The notes beneath the pieces were generated by a model. That model was not told the origin of the DNA. It saw only the letters and a program-made list of their open reading frames with translations, and made no database searches. From PALSA-612 sp963711315 (GTDB lineage: Bacteria; Actinomycetota; Thermoleophilia; Gaiellales; Gaiellaceae): a DNA stretch of 64,000 bases. The position numbers and the translations under genes were made by a program. Shown piece after piece: positions 26,868 through 35,480 of this stretch (its first letter is position 1; each line of letters opens with the position of its first letter). The stretch spans positions 62,001 to 126,000 of the forward strand of contig CAVQDQ010000005.1 of the NCBI GenBank assembly GCA_963711315.1. The letters run 5' to 3'.

Positions 26868-29800
26868 CGTTGTATTACAAGACCAAAGATTGTGGCAGGG
26901 ACCGCCGCGACCGGCGCGTTCATGTCCGCCTGGATCTCGGCCAGCGTCAGTGCCCTGCTGTAGATGCGGACGTCGTCGATGCGACCGTTGAGATTGAAGT
27001 TGTTGGAACCCGGGCGCCGGCCGATCTGGACGTTGGCAGACGAGTTCTGCTGAGCCGAGGTGACCGTGCCCAGCAGTGTGCCGTCGTCCAGCTGGCCGTT
27101 CAGATACACGTGCAGCTGGGACGTGGCAGCGTTGTAGACCCCCGTCACGTGGTACCAGGTGTTGGCCTGCAGCGTGGTCGCCCCGTAGCGGAACATGTCG
27201 CCGCCGGAGCTGTTCGTGAGCTTGAAGCCGATCGTGCGCGGCCCGCGGTCGACCGTCGTGTCCAGCTGATAGCCGATCTTGGAGCTCGTGCGCTTGGAGA
27301 CGATCGCCGCGTCGTCGCGGGGGAACGTCGCCGAATTGACCCACGCACTGACGGTCATGCTCCCCGTCAACCGCAGCAGCAGCGGATTCCCCAGCTCCAC
27401 GAAGTCGTTGACGCCATCCAGCAGCACCGCACCCGCGTTTCGGCCCGTGCCCCAGGTGGCCCCGTTCGTCAACGTGCCCGTCAGCCCATTCCCCGACGCA
27501 TCGGCAGCCGTCGTCCCCGATCCCTCGTTGAATGCGTAGGCGGCGACGAAGCCTGATGTCGAGGCCGGCGTCGTCGCCGTTGCAGTCCCCGAGTAGGGGC
27601 CGAGGTTGCCCGCTGCGTCGACGGCGCGCACGCGATAGGAGTAGCTCGTCGAGGCGCTTCTCCCCGCATCCGAGAACGTCGTCCCCGTGGGCTGGGCGAT
27701 CTCCGCGAAGCCCGAGCAGCCCGAACCCTGGCAGCGCTCCAGGCGGTAGCCGGTGACGGCCACGTTGTCGGTCGCGGCCGTCCAGCTGAGGTTGATCTGG
27801 CTGGAGCCGCCAGCAGTTGCCGTCAGGTTGGTGGGAGCGGTGGGCGGCGTCGTGTCGGGCGCGGTGGTGGCGCTGGCCACATTGGAGTAGCCGCTGAAGT
27901 TGATCGCGGCATCGACCGCTCGCACCCGGTAGCTGTAGCTCGTGTTGACCACCAGGCCGATGTCCGAGAAGGTCGTGCCAGGAGGCGTTGCGACCTGCAG
28001 GAAGTTCGTGCAGCCTGCACCCTGGCAGCGCTCCAGGCGGTAGCCGGTGACGGCCACGTTGTCGGTGGAGCCCGTCCAGCTGAGGTTGATCTGGCTGGAG
28101 CCGGCAGCAGTTGCCGTCAGGTTGGTGGGAGCGGTGGGCGGCGTCGTGTCGAGCGGAGGGCCGCCGCCTCCGATCGCCGTGTTCATGTCCGACTGGATCT
28201 GGGCCTGTGTCAGTGGGACGGTGTAAACACGGACCTCGTCGATGCGACCCTGGAAGTACTGCCCGTAGAAGCCATCGCCGCCGATCGTCAGCTCGCCCGT
28301 CGTCGTCTGGATCGGCCCCGACTGGGCGCGGCTTGCCACCTGCGTGCCGTTGACGTACAGGCGTAGCGTCGTCCCGTCGTATGTTCCGGCGAGATGCGAC
28401 CACGTATTCAGCGGCAGCGCAGAAGGACCTAGCAACGAGGACGGACTGAACTTGCCGCCGAGCGCCGGCACCCCGGTCGAGGAGGAATGCATGAGGTAGT
28501 ACGTGTCGTCCACGCCCTTGTAGACGACGTCGCGCCAGCCACCGCCGTCGGTGGGGAAGACCCAGGCCTCGAGCGTCATGCCGGTCGTGAGATCCAAGGA
28601 GGCGGAGTCGGCGACCGTCACCTTGGACGAGGTGCCGTTGAAGGAGAGCGCGTTCGCGTACTTGCCCGAGGCAGTCCAGCTGGCAGAGCCGATGGCGCCG
28701 TTGTTGCCCGTGCCCGAGGCGTCGGTGACCGTGGTGCCTGCTCCTTCGTCGAAGGCGTAGGCAGCGACGGGCGTAGGCCCTGCGGTCACCTGGAAGGTCG
28801 CCGTGTAGCTCTGGTTCGCGTCCGGGACAACGATCCCGTGGCTCTGGGCTCCTCCGTCAGACCACGTGCTGAACGTGTACGAGTTGCCACTGCTCGTCTG
28901 GTTCGGCGCGTTGATCGTATGCTGGAACCCCTTGACGTCATCGGACGTGAACGGGGTCACCTTGCTGATTCCGTCGATCTGTAACGTCAGGCCGCTCGGC
29001 ACCGAGTCGAACGACACGTTGACCTTGTCGGGAAAGACGCTCACCGATGTCGAGGCTGTGAGACCGGTCGAGTCGGTGACGGTGAGGACGATCTCGTAGC
29101 TCGTCGCGCCCTGGAAGTCGTGGCCGCTCGTCGGAATCTGCAGCGTCCCTGTCTTGGAGTCCGCGACGCTTCCGCCTGGGTGCACATGGCTCTCGTGGTG
29201 GAAGAGGATCGTCCAGTCGAACGCGCTCGCCGGCAGCGTTTCGTCCGGGTCGGTCGCGTCACCGCTGAACGCGATCGTGTCGCCGGCACGGAACAACGCG
29301 CCGTTGGTCGGCGACGAGATCGTAGGCACGGGTGGGCTGCCTACAAAGATCGTGATGCCGTTCGACACCGTCGAGTTGACTCCGTCGGAGACTGTCAAGC
29401 GAGCCGTGTACTGGCCGGACGATTGATACGTGTGAGCGGGATTGGGCTGTGTCGAAGTCCCTCCGTCTCCGAACACCCACGAGTAGGTGAGCGCGGCTCC
29501 CTCTGGGTCTGAAGAGCCTGCGCTGGAGAACTGAACCGTCAACGGCGCCTGCCCGGACGTCGGATTTCCGCTCGCGACGGCCGAGGGCGGCTGATCGCCC
29601 ACTATGTACCGAATTCGCCTGATTGCAGCCGGGTTCGGGACGTGCTGATCGGTGAAGCCGATGTCGACGTAGTAGAGCGATCCGTCGGGGCCGACGAGGA
29701 ACTTGACCGGATCGCCGACCGACGGACCATCGGGAGTGCCGTCTGCCGGCCAGAAGTTGGCCACGCTCGCAACGTTGCCGCTGCTGTCGAACACGAGGCG

Positions 29801-31792
29801 CTTGATCGTGTTCTGCACGTAGTCGCCGAAGAAGTAGCTTCCCTGGTATTCGCTCGGGAACTGAGTGCCCCGGTACACCACTCCGCCCACGATCGCCCCG
29901 TCGCGTCCGTTGTGCGCGTAGCCGTGGATGGGGCTCGTCACACCCGATATACCGCAGGGCCCTTCGCAGAGCGGCCAACCGTAGTTCGCCCCGCGCGCGC
30001 CGAGGTTCACCTCCTCCCAGGCGGTGCTGGCGTCGTTGCCTCCGACGTCGCCGATGTACATCTTGTCCGTAACCGGATCGATGGACATCCGGAACGGGTT
30101 CCGCAGCCCGAGGGCCCAGATCGCGTCCTTGTTCGGGCCTGTCCCGTCGTAGAAGGGATTATCTGTCGGAACCGTTCCGTCCTTGTTGATGCGCAGGACC
30201 TTGCCTCTGAAGCTCGTCAGGTCTTGTGCGGGCGTGCCCTGGAACTGATCCCCGTAGGTGAAGTAGAGCTTTCCGTCTGCGCCCCAGGCAAGGCTGCCTC
30301 CGTGGTGCTCGCCGGCCGCGCCAACCGGGTCCTCCCAGAGCACTTGCTCACTGCCGGGGATCGTCCCGTTTCCGCTCGCGGTGAAGCGCGAGACCCTGTT
30401 GTGCCCCGGCGCTCCCGGAGTTCCCTTCGTGTAGAAGATGTAGTAGTAGCCGTTCTGAGCGAAGTTCTGATCGAGCAGAATGTCCATCAGCCCTTGCTCG
30501 CAGCAGTTGTTACTTTCCAGCTGCAGGAAGGGCGTGGGGTCAGGCTGGCTCGCGCCGGGCTGGACGACAAGGATCTTTTCGGACAGCTCGCCGACAAGCA
30601 TTCTGCCGTCCGGCAGGAAGGCGATCGTCGTCGCATCGACGATGTCGGGAACGACGACCTCGTTTACGAAGCCGGGGTTGACGACGCCGGAGTTGGCGAC
30701 AGTCACTGCGACGGGTGCTGAAGTTGTCTGGAGCCCGCTGGTGTCGCTGGCCACGGCCGTCAGGGTGTGGGGTCCGTTCGTCACGGTGGTGGTGTTCCAC
30801 TGCACGACGTAGGGGGCGGTGAAGGTCGTGCCGACGCTGGTGCCGTCCACGAAGAAGCCCACACTCGATACTCCGAAGTTGTCGGAAGCTGTGGCGGAGA
30901 TCGTTTGCACCTGCGACACGCTCGAGCCCGCAGCGGGCGACGTGATCGACACCGTCGGCGGAGTCGAGTCGGGGGGGCCTCCGCCGGAGCCACCGATCGC
31001 CGTGTTCATGTCCGACTGGATCTGGGCCTGTGTCAGTGGGACGTTGTAAACACGGACCTCGTCGATGCGACCCTGGAAGTACTGCCCGTAGAAGCCATCG
31101 CCGCCGATCGTCAGCTCGCCCGTCGTCGTCTGGATCGGCCCCGACTGGGCGCGGCTTGCCACCTGCGTGCCGTTGACGTACAGGCGTAGCGTCGTCCCGT
31201 CGTATGTTCCGGCGAGATGCGACCACGTATTCAGCGGCAGCGCAGAAGGACCTAGCAACGAGGACGGACTGAACTTGCCGCCGAGCGCCGGCACCCCGGT
31301 CGAGGAGGAATGCATGAGGTAGTACGTGTCGTCCACGCCCTTGTAGACGACGTCGCGCCAGCCACCGCCGTCGGTGGGGAAGACCCAGGCCTCGAGCGTC
31401 ATGCCGGTCGTGAGATCCAAGGAGGCGGAGTCGGCGACCGTCACCTTGGACGAGGTGCCGTTGAAGGAGAGCGCGTTCGCGTACTTGCCCGAGGCAGTCC
31501 AGCTGGCAGAGCCGATGGCGCCGTTGTTGCCCGTGCCCGAGGCGTCGGTGACCGTGGTGCCTGCTCCTTCGTCGAAGGCGTAAGCCGCTACGAGCCCGGC
31601 GGTCGCGCCCTGCGCAACAGTCGCCGCACGGAGGAAGAGCACCGACATCGAGGCGAGCAGCACGACCAGTGCCCAGCGCAATAGTCGGTTTCGCCGCGGA
31701 TCGGCTGTCAACGCTCGCCCGGGCAGCAGCCGACCCCGAGGCTGGCGTACCTCCCTTGCGAGCGTCCATTTCTGGACATCTCGCTCTCCCAC
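26864..31792 (-). CDS. Large secreted LamG / sugar dehydrogenase / PKD / FN3 protein
   Basis: 1642 residues. Domain order: basic N-terminus and signal/anchor helix (about 36-60, ALVVLLASMSVLFL), LamG 1 (68-265), Ig-like (277-365), soluble aldose sugar dehydrogenase beta-propeller (about 370-730; HNRVSRFTASG, EHHGGSLAWGADGKLYFTYG, GLRNPFRMSIDP, GANYGWPLCEG), PKD (731-815, SWVFGDGGTSTQPNPAHTY), another Ig-like region, LamG 2 (1009-1207), two FN3 domains, and LamG 3 (about 1415-1620). The propeller suggests PQQ-dependent oxidation of a sugar outside the cell; LamG domains suggest glycan binding. No LPXTG or C-terminal anchor is visible. The GTG start is chosen because a TGGACA-18-TACGAT promoter ends six bases before it. 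LamG 1 and 2 are near-identical in DNA. Confidence 0.85.
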   Translation of the reverse strand: MGERDVQKWTLAREVRQPRGRLLPGRALTADPRRNRLLRWALVVLLASMSVLFLRAATVAQGATAGLVAAYAFDEGAGTTVTDASGTGNNGAIGSASWTASGKYANALSFNGTSSKVTVADSASLDLTTGMTLEAWVFPTDGGGWRDVVYKGVDDTYYLMHSSSTGVPALGGKFSPSSLLGPSALPLNTWSHLAGTYDGTTLRLYVNGTQVASRAQSGPIQTTTGELTIGGDGFYGQYFQGRIDEVRVYNVPLTQAQIQSDMNTAIGGSGGGPPDSTPPTVSITSPAAGSSVSQVQTISATASDNFGVSSVGFFVDGTSVGTTFTAPYVVQWNTTTVTNGPHTLTAVASDTSGLQTTSAPVAVTVANSGVVNPGFVNEVVVPDIVDATTIAFLPDGRMLVGELSEKILVVQPGASQPDPTPFLQLESNNCCEQGLMDILLDQNFAQNGYYYIFYTKGTPGAPGHNRVSRFTASGNGTIPGSEQVLWEDPVGAAGEHHGGSLAWGADGKLYFTYGDQFQGTPAQDLTSFRGKVLRINKDGTVPTDNPFYDGTGPNKDAIWALGLRNPFRMSIDPVTDKMYIGDVGGNDASTAWEEVNLGARGANYGWPLCEGPCGISGVTSPIHGYAHNGRDGAIVGGVVYRGTQFPSEYQGSYFFGDYVQNTIKRLVFDSSGNVASVANFWPADGTPDGPSVGDPVKFLVGPDGSLYYVDIGFTDQHVPNPAAIRRIRYIVGDQPPSAVASGNPTSGQAPLTVQFSSAGSSDPEGAALTYSWVFGDGGTSTQPNPAHTYQSSGQYTARLTVSDGVNSTVSNGITIFVGSPPVPTISSPTNGALFRAGDTIAFSGDATDPDETLPASAFDWTILFHHESHVHPGGSVADSKTGTLQIPTSGHDFQGATSYEIVLTVTDSTGLTASTSVSVFPDKVNVSFDSVPSGLTLQIDGISKVTPFTSDDVKGFQHTINAPNQTSSGNSYTFSTWSDGGAQSHGIVVPDANQSYTATFQVTAGPTPVAAYAFDEGAGTTVTDASGTGNNGAIGSASWTASGKYANALSFNGTSSKVTVADSASLDLTTGMTLEAWVFPTDGGGWRDVVYKGVDDTYYLMHSSSTGVPALGGKFSPSSLLGPSALPLNTWSHLAGTYDGTTLRLYVNGTQVASRAQSGPIQTTTGELTIGGDGFYGQYFQGRIDEVRVYTVPLTQAQIQSDMNTAIGGGGPPLDTTPPTAPTNLTATAAGSSQINLSWTGSTDNVAVTGYRLERCQGAGCTNFLQVATPPGTTFSDIGLVVNTSYSYRVRAVDAAINFSGYSNVASATTAPDTTPPTAPTNLTATAGGSSQINLSWTAATDNVAVTGYRLERCQGSGCSGFAEIAQPTGTTFSDAGRSASTSYSYRVRAVDAAGNLGPYSGTATATTPASTSGFVAAYAFNEGSGTTAADASGNGLTGTLTNGATWGTGRNAGAVLLDGVNDFVELGNPLLLRLTGSMTVSAWVNSATFPRDDAAIVSKRTSSKIGYQLDTTVDRGPRTIGFKLTNSSGGDMFRYGATTLQANTWYHVTGVYNAATSQLHVYLNGQLDDGTLLGTVTSAQQNSSANVQIGRRPGSNNFNLNGRIDDVRIYSRALTLAEIQADMNAPVAAVPATIFGLVIQR
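28170..28759. repeat. 590-bp direct repeat, copy 1 (LamG 2)
   Basis: Matches 30993-31582 base for base except one position (G28221 versus T31044, giving Thr versus Asn in VYTVPL/VYNVPL). The block covers essentially one complete LamG domain. Such identity points to very recent duplication or continuing gene conversion. Confidence 0.95.
30993..31582. repeat. 590-bp direct repeat, copy 2 (LamG 1)
   Basis: Partner of 28170-28759 at an offset of 2823 bp, in the same orientation, encoding the first LamG domain of the same protein. Recombination between the copies would delete or duplicate the dehydrogenase and PKD part in frame (2823 is divisible by three). Confidence 0.95.
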
Positions 31793-31798
31793 TACGGG

Positions 31799-31828
31799 AT
31801 CGTAGAACGAAGTTGGTCCGTTTGTCCA
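31799..31828 (-). promoter_or_regulatory. Promoter of the LamG protein gene (leaderless)
   Basis: Minus strand TGGACA (31828-31823), 18-bp spacer, TACGAT (31804-31799), then CCCGTA and the GTG at 31792. Same geometry as the trp promoter, which supports the chosen start. Confidence 0.6.
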
Positions 31829-31844
31829 CGACAACCGAAAACAC

Positions 31845-31874
31845 TTGGCGACGTCCTCCGGCTGCCTGTAGACT
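31845..31874 (+). promoter_or_regulatory. Putative glnA promoter
   Basis: TTGGCG (31845-31850), 18-bp spacer, TAGACT (31869-31874). It would start a leader RNA of about 65 nt before the glnA ATG. Matches are reasonable but unconfirmed. Confidence 0.45.
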
Positions 31875-31887
31875 GACGCGGTCGTTT

Positions 31888-31925
31888 GAGGCGACGTGGC
31901 CTCGGGCATGTGCCCGGGGCTTTTT
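31888..31925 (+). promoter_or_regulatory. glnA leader: hexaloop hairpin competing with an intrinsic terminator
   Basis: Terminator: GCCTCGGGC (31899-31907) pairs with GCCCGGGGC (31912-31920) around ATGT, followed by TTTTT (31921-31925), 20 bp before the glnA ATG. Overlapping it, GAGGC (31888-31892) can pair with GCCTC (31899-31903) around the six-base loop GACGTG. The two folds share GCCTC and exclude each other, which is the layout of a terminator/antiterminator switch. An ANTAR response regulator is encoded 3.5 kb downstream. Confidence 0.6.
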
Positions 31926-31945
31926 GCATTCTTAGAGGAGGAGAG

Positions 31946-33316
31946 ATGACGCAGATGGCAGAGACGAAAGACAGGGCAACGAGCGACCCGGCCGAGCGAG
32001 GGCGAGTGCTCGAGCGGATCAAAGAGGAGGGCGTCGACTTCATCCTCCTGTGGTTCACCGACCTCGAGGGCCACCTGAAGAGCTTCGCCATCACCCCGGC
32101 AGAGATCGAGGACGCGCTCGACGACGGCATGGGCTTCGACGGCTCGTCGATCACCGGCTTCAACGCCATCGAGGAGTCGGACATGGTGGCCATCCCCGAC
32201 CCGAAGACGTTCCAGCTCATGCCCTACTCGGAGGGCGACCGCTCGAAGGTGGGGCGGATGATCTGCGACGTCGTCACGCCCGACGGAGCGCCCTACGAGG
32301 GCGACCCGCGCTACGTCTTGCGGCGCGCCGTCGAGCGTATGCGCGAGATGGGCTTCGACACCTTCAACATCGGGCCGGAGCTCGAGTACTTCCTCTTCAA
32401 GGGCGCGGACGACCCGACGACCCTCGACGAAGGCGGCTACTTCGCGCAGACGACGCTCGACGCAGCGACGGAGCTGCGCCAGGAGACGATCCACGCGCTC
32501 GAGTCGATGGGGATCCCCGTCGAGTACGCGCACCACGAGGTGGGGCCGTCGCAGCACGAGATCGATGTCCGGTACGCGGACGCGCTCGACATGGCCGACC
32601 ACGTGCTCACGTACCGGCTGATCGTGAAGGAGATCGCGGCGAAGAACGGCGTGTACGCGACGTTCATGCCGAAGCCGATCTTCGGCGAGAACGGTTCGGG
32701 CATGCATACGCACCAGTCGCTGTTCACCGACGGCCGCAACGCGTTCTTCGACGCGGACGACAAGTGGCACCTGTCCGACGTCGGCAAGGCCTTCATCGCA
32801 GGCCAGCTACGGCACGCTCGCGAGATAGCCGGCGTCTTCGCGCAGTGGGTGAACTCGTACAAGCGGCTCGTCCCCGGTTACGAGGCGCCCGTCTACGTGG
32901 CTTGGTCGCAGAGGAACCGCTCGGCGCTCATCCGTATTCCGCTCTACAAGCCGGGCTCGGAGCAGGCAACACGCGCCGAGATTCGCTGCCCGGATCCCGC
33001 CTGCAATCCGTACCTCACGTTCGCGTGCCTCTTGCACGCGGGGCTCGAGGGCATCGAGAAGGGCTACGAGCTGCCCGACCCGATGGAGACGAATCTCTAC
33101 CACCTGACCGCGGAGCAGCGGCGTGAGCGCGGGATCGTCTCGCTACCGGAGACGCTCGGCGAGGCGATCGACGAGCTCTCGCAGTCCGAGCTGGCCCGCA
33201 AGGCGCTCGGCAAGCACATCTTCGACCGCTACGTCGAGATCAAGCGGAAGGAGTGGGACGACTACCGGGTCCAGCTCACCAAGTGGGAGATGGAGCGCTA
33301 CCTGGCGGCTCTCTGA
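31946..33316 (+). CDS. glnA: Type I glutamine synthetase
   Basis: ATP-dependent assimilation of ammonium into glutamine; dodecameric cytosolic enzyme. It has 456 residues. Motifs are MGFDGSSITGF, the metal-binding NIGPELEYFLFK, the ATP-site KPIFGENGSGMHTHQS, and the flap region YKRLVPGYEAPVYVAWSQRN. The shorter C-terminal part around NLYHLTAEQRRERGIVSLPE resembles the GSI-alpha (Bacillus-like) group more than adenylylated GSI-beta, so control by adenylylation is not obvious. ATG 31946 follows AGGAGGAG, a strong ribosome binding site. Regulation by the upstream leader terminator is likely. Confidence 0.96.
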   Translation: MTQMAETKDRATSDPAERGRVLERIKEEGVDFILLWFTDLEGHLKSFAITPAEIEDALDDGMGFDGSSITGFNAIEESDMVAIPDPKTFQLMPYSEGDRSKVGRMICDVVTPDGAPYEGDPRYVLRRAVERMREMGFDTFNIGPELEYFLFKGADDPTTLDEGGYFAQTTLDAATELRQETIHALESMGIPVEYAHHEVGPSQHEIDVRYADALDMADHVLTYRLIVKEIAAKNGVYATFMPKPIFGENGSGMHTHQSLFTDGRNAFFDADDKWHLSDVGKAFIAGQLRHAREIAGVFAQWVNSYKRLVPGYEAPVYVAWSQRNRSALIRIPLYKPGSEQATRAEIRCPDPACNPYLTFACLLHAGLEGIEKGYELPDPMETNLYHLTAEQRRERGIVSLPETLGEAIDELSQSELARKALGKHIFDRYVEIKRKEWDDYRVQLTKWEMERYLAAL

Positions 33317-33465
33317 GCTGGACTCGAAATCACGCCCGGCGGCGGTGACGGGCTTCGCTCGCCACCGCCCACGGTCGTTGGAGAACGAGAGACGCAAGAC
33401 CGCTCAGTACGGAAATCGCCGGAGCGCCCCGTGACGTGGGCGAAGTGCTCTAACATCGGGAGTAC

Positions 33466-33590
33466 GCCCCGCCACTTTGCGGCGGCGGGGCTGACTGACG
33501 GCCGACTGCGAGCTGCTCTATTGGCAGCTCGTGGTCGTCTTTAGGGGCCGTCGGTAGGGTCCGCGGACCACCCCGAGGGCCGGGCCCCTC
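33466..33590 (+). ncRNA. Candidate structured RNA in the glnA-downstream gap
   Basis: The 304-bp gap 33317-33620 holds no credible gene but consecutive stems. GCCCCGCC/GGCGGGGC (33466-33473 with 33484-33491). A 62-nt hairpin: ACTGACGGCC with GGCCGTCGGT (33494-33503, 33546-33555), GACTG with TGGTC, CGAGCTGC with GCAGCTCG (33509-33516, 33524-33531), loop TCTATTG. GGTCCGCGGACC (33558-33569). GAGGG/CCCTC with a six-base loop. A TAACAT box lies at 33451-33456. It does not match 6S, SRP, tmRNA or RNase P features I know. It could also be a bidirectional terminator between glnA and the convergent gene. Confidence 0.4.
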
Positions 33591-33620
33591 CCCGGTCCTT
33601 ACGGAGTCCTCTGCGTCGAC

Positions 33621-33872
33621 CTAGAGGAAAGTTCGAATGGAATCGCGCTCGACCCGGAGCTCGATCACGCCGCTGGCGCCGTCGATCTCCTCGATCGCCG
33701 CGGCGGGGACGATGCGCCTGCGAGAGAAAATCCCCGACCGAACGGCGAGCGCGTCGGGCTCGTCCGGTGCAGTTCCGTACATCGGGCTCTCGACTCGGCC
33801 GACCAGTCTCCCGCGGCGGTCGGCGACGAGGAACCCGTGTGTGGACGTGAGGTCGATTGCGAACGAGCTCAT
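33621..33872 (-). CDS. PRC-barrel-like small protein
   Basis: 83 residues, ATG start. The chain MSSFAIDLTSTHGFLVADRR, then GRLVGRVESPMYG and IVPAAAIEEIDGASGVIELR, has the beta-rich pattern of PRC-barrel domains (a small cytosolic fold in photosynthetic, ribosome-maturation and unknown proteins). No partner domain is attached. A TACCTT box (33886-33881) lies eight bases before the ATG, so the transcript may be leaderless or nearly so. It is divergent from the histidine kinase and convergent with glnA; no functional link can be drawn from that. Confidence 0.65.
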   Translation of the reverse strand: MSSFAIDLTSTHGFLVADRRGRLVGRVESPMYGTAPDEPDALAVRSGIFSRRRIVPAAAIEEIDGASGVIELRVERDSIRTFL

Positions 33873-33955
33873 CCGTGCGGAAGGTATTCCCGTTGTTTGA
33901 GAATTAACCTCTCGATCCGGTAAGGCTTTTGTAAAAGGCCGCGGGTGCCCGCGCC

Positions 33956-33961
33956 TACAAT
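33956..33961 (+). promoter_or_regulatory. -10 box of the histidine kinase gene
   Basis: TACAAT, six bases before the ATC codon at 33968. No strong -35 is apparent at 17-18 bp. Its position implies a transcript that begins on the first codon. Confidence 0.5.
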
Positions 33962-33967
33962 CGTCGG

Positions 33968-35374
33968 ATCGACCAGCCGGCCCGTCATCTGCGGCTGCTG
34001 ACGGAGACGATCGCCGCCGTCAACTCGACGCTCGACCTCGAAGAGGTGCTGGCGCTCGTGGCGCGCAAGGTGGCGGACGCGCTGGGAGCTGACGCCTGCT
34101 TCGTCTACCTCTTCGACGAATCGGCAGGCGATCTCGTGCTGCGCGCCACGCACGGCACGCGGGTCGAGGAGATGACGCGCAGGCCACGGCTCGCGCCCGG
34201 CGAGGGGATCACGGGCGCTGCGGCGAGCGAGCGCTCGCCGGTGATGATCCCCTCACAGGCCCATCTCGATCCTCGCTTCAAGACGTTCGCCAGTCTGCCG
34301 GAGGACGAGTACGAGTCGATCCTCGCGGTGCCGATCCTCGCCCGCGAACGGCTCGAAGGCGCGCTCAACGTGCGCACGCGCGAGCCACGCGAGTTCACGT
34401 CTTCCGAGATCGACCTGCTCGTCGCCATTGCGGCCCAGGTGGCGTTCTCGATCGAGCACGCGAGGCTGTACGACGAGGCTCAGCGGCGCGTGGAGGAGCT
34501 GGAGGCTCTCGCGCGGATCTCGGAGGCGGTCTCCGAGTCGCTGTACCTCGAGGAGTCGCTGGAGGCGATCGTGGAGACGACGATGGCCGCCGTGGACGCG
34601 ACCGGCGCGGCCCTCGTCCTCGAGGACGGGAAGATCGCTTGGCCCGAGGGTCGACCCGGTGCATATGCCGTGCGTCTCCCACTGCGCTGGAAACGGCGTC
34701 AGATCGGCGAGCTCGTCTGCGACCGGGACACACCGTTCACGGACGAGGAGCGGCAGCTGCTGACGTCGATCGCGCACCACGCTGCGGTGGCGCTCGAGCA
34801 CGGCCGGGCGGTGCTGCGCGGCGTTCTTGCTCAGGAGATTCACCACCGCGTGAAGAACAACCTCCAGACGGTGGCGTCGTTACTTCGCCTTCAGGCGCGG
34901 GCGGAGGGCGTCGACCCGCGCAAGGCGCTCGAGGACTCGGTCAACCGCGTGCTCGCCATTGCCGCGGTTCACGAGGTGCTGACGGAGCAGCGCGAGGACG
35001 ACGTCGACGTCGGCGAGCTGCTCGAGCGGCTGCGCGGAATGCTGGTGCAAGGGCTGGCGCCGGGGAAGCGCGTCGAGGCGTCACTGGAGCCGCTCGCCGT
35101 GGGCGGAGACCGCGCGACGGCGCTGGCGCTTGTCTTCACGGAGCTCTTCCAGAACGCGCTCGAGCACGGCGGCCAGAGCGTTCACGTCGAGCTCGTTGGG
35201 AAGAACGGGGAGGTCGTGCTCACGGTGGCCGACGACGGAGGTGGGTTCCACGGCGAGCCAACGCACGGCACAGGGCTGTCGATCGTGCGGGCGCTCGTCC
35301 GCGATGAGCTGGGCGGCACGCTGTCGCTCGAGTCGGCCGGGGGGCTGCGCGCCGAAGTGGCGTTTCCCGCATGA
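33968..35374 (+). CDS. GAF-domain sensor histidine kinase (HisKA_2 type)
   Basis: Cytosolic sensor kinase, about 468 residues with this start. GAF 1 covers roughly residues 15-165 (VARKVADALGADACFVYLFD, MIPSQAHLDPRFK). A second, degenerate GAF spans 175-290. The HisKA_2 phospho-acceptor is EIHHRVKNNLQTVASLLRLQ, and HATPase motifs follow: N-box ELFQNALEHGG, VADDGGGFHG and GTGLSIVRALV. No membrane segment. Conserved sequence (RRIDQPARHLRLLTETIAAV) begins before the first canonical start (GTG 34046). Frame and -10 spacing point to ATC 33968, a rare start or a misread ATG. Its partner is the ANTAR regulator 106 bp downstream. Confidence 0.88.
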   Translation: MDQPARHLRLLTETIAAVNSTLDLEEVLALVARKVADALGADACFVYLFDESAGDLVLRATHGTRVEEMTRRPRLAPGEGITGAAASERSPVMIPSQAHLDPRFKTFASLPEDEYESILAVPILARERLEGALNVRTREPREFTSSEIDLLVAIAAQVAFSIEHARLYDEAQRRVEELEALARISEAVSESLYLEESLEAIVETTMAAVDATGAALVLEDGKIAWPEGRPGAYAVRLPLRWKRRQIGELVCDRDTPFTDEERQLLTSIAHHAAVALEHGRAVLRGVLAQEIHHRVKNNLQTVASLLRLQARAEGVDPRKALEDSVNRVLAIAAVHEVLTEQREDDVDVGELLERLRGMLVQGLAPGKRVEASLEPLAVGGDRATALALVFTELFQNALEHGGQSVHVELVGKNGEVVLTVADDGGGFHGEPTHGTGLSIVRALVRDELGGTLSLESAGGLRAEVAFPA

Positions 35375-35480
35375 CGTTCCACCGTCCCCCTCCGGGGCCA
35401 CCCCATGCCTCCTCCGGGTTTCAGCGTACTGGGGAAGCTCAGACCGGTGTGTGCCAAGTCTGTGACGAAAGGGCGGCGGC

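Noticed and set aside
25050..28403. A 1117-codon open frame on the minus strand opposite the methyltransferase and MFS genes and inside the LamG gene
   Set aside because: Low-complexity Arg/His/Gly-rich translation, crosses two real genes on the other strand and a real gene in another frame; a high-GC shadow.
31793..32770. Upstream extension of the LamG protein frame into the region opposite glnA
   Set aside because: The sequence is antisense to glnA, lacks family character, and a promoter plus GTG at 31792 explains the start.
33619..33635. GAGGAAAG, reminiscent of the conserved 5' motif of RNase P RNA
   Set aside because: It is the reverse complement of the last codons of the PRC-barrel gene, and the other RNase P conserved regions are absent.
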